Assembly (NCBI GenBank): GCA_964600075.1
Contig: CAZRIE010000188.1
Span: forward strand, 1-5,055
Direction of reading: 5' to 3'
Length of the DNA: 5,055 bases
Origin: CAZRIE01 sp964600075
GTDB taxonomy: Bacteria; Bacteroidota; Bacteroidia; Flavobacteriales; Flavobacteriaceae
The notes beneath the pieces were generated by a model. It was given only the letters and a program-made list of their open reading frames with translations, did not search any database and was not told where the DNA came from. Each line of letters opens with the position of its first letter. Position 1 is the first letter of the stretch. Below are positions 5,033-5,055 of this stretch, one piece after another. The translations under genes and the position numbers were made by a program.

Positions 5033-5055
5033 ATGTTTTAACCACCTAGATTTTA

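Overview
This is about 5 kb of chromosomal DNA from a member of the Bacteroidota, most likely a marine-type Flavobacteriaceae. Four things support that: the N-terminus of the divergent acyl carrier protein gene, promoters of the Bacteroidota type (-7 element TAnnTTTG, no E. coli-like -10), weak or absent Shine-Dalgarno sequences, and moderately AT-rich DNA. The gene order acpP (divergent) / purN / viroplasmin-RNase H / PfkB kinase / long-form amidophosphoribosyltransferase is, as far as I recall, a recurring flavobacterial neighbourhood.

Layout. Positions 1-49 (minus strand) hold the first 16 codons of acpP. A divergent intergenic region (50-209) carries a -7 element in each direction. On the plus strand follow purN (210-827), an RNase HI with an N-terminal viroplasmin hybrid-binding domain (846-1481), a PfkB-family sugar or nucleoside kinase (1570-2496) with its own perfect -7 element, a Rho-independent terminator (2504-2525), and a 632-residue PurF-type amidophosphoribosyltransferase (2646-4544). 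PurF makes phosphoribosylamine from PRPP and glutamine, the first step of IMP synthesis. PurN formylates GAR in the third step. The PfkB kinase between them may act on ribose or a nucleoside, but its substrate cannot be read from the sequence. RNase H removes RNA from RNA-DNA hybrids and is not obviously part of the pathway.

The last 511 bases (4545-5055) carry no convincing protein gene but are not empty. The main discovery candidate is here: two tandem small-RNA units at about 4651-4721 and 4916-4983. They share an identical 40-base core. Each has a Bacteroidota -7 element 5-6 bases upstream and ends in its own strong intrinsic terminator. The two terminator stems differ in sequence but keep their pairing, including a compensatory T-A to C-G change. 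Between the units lies a perfect 17-bp inverted repeat with an A5 loop. The end of the window repeats a motif found upstream of unit 2, so a third unit just outside the window is possible.

The PurF protein is also unusual. It has a Bacillus-like propeptide and C-terminal FTGxYP motif but lacks most of the Fe-S cysteine ligands. It has an altered oxyanion-hole segment and extra inserted sequence.
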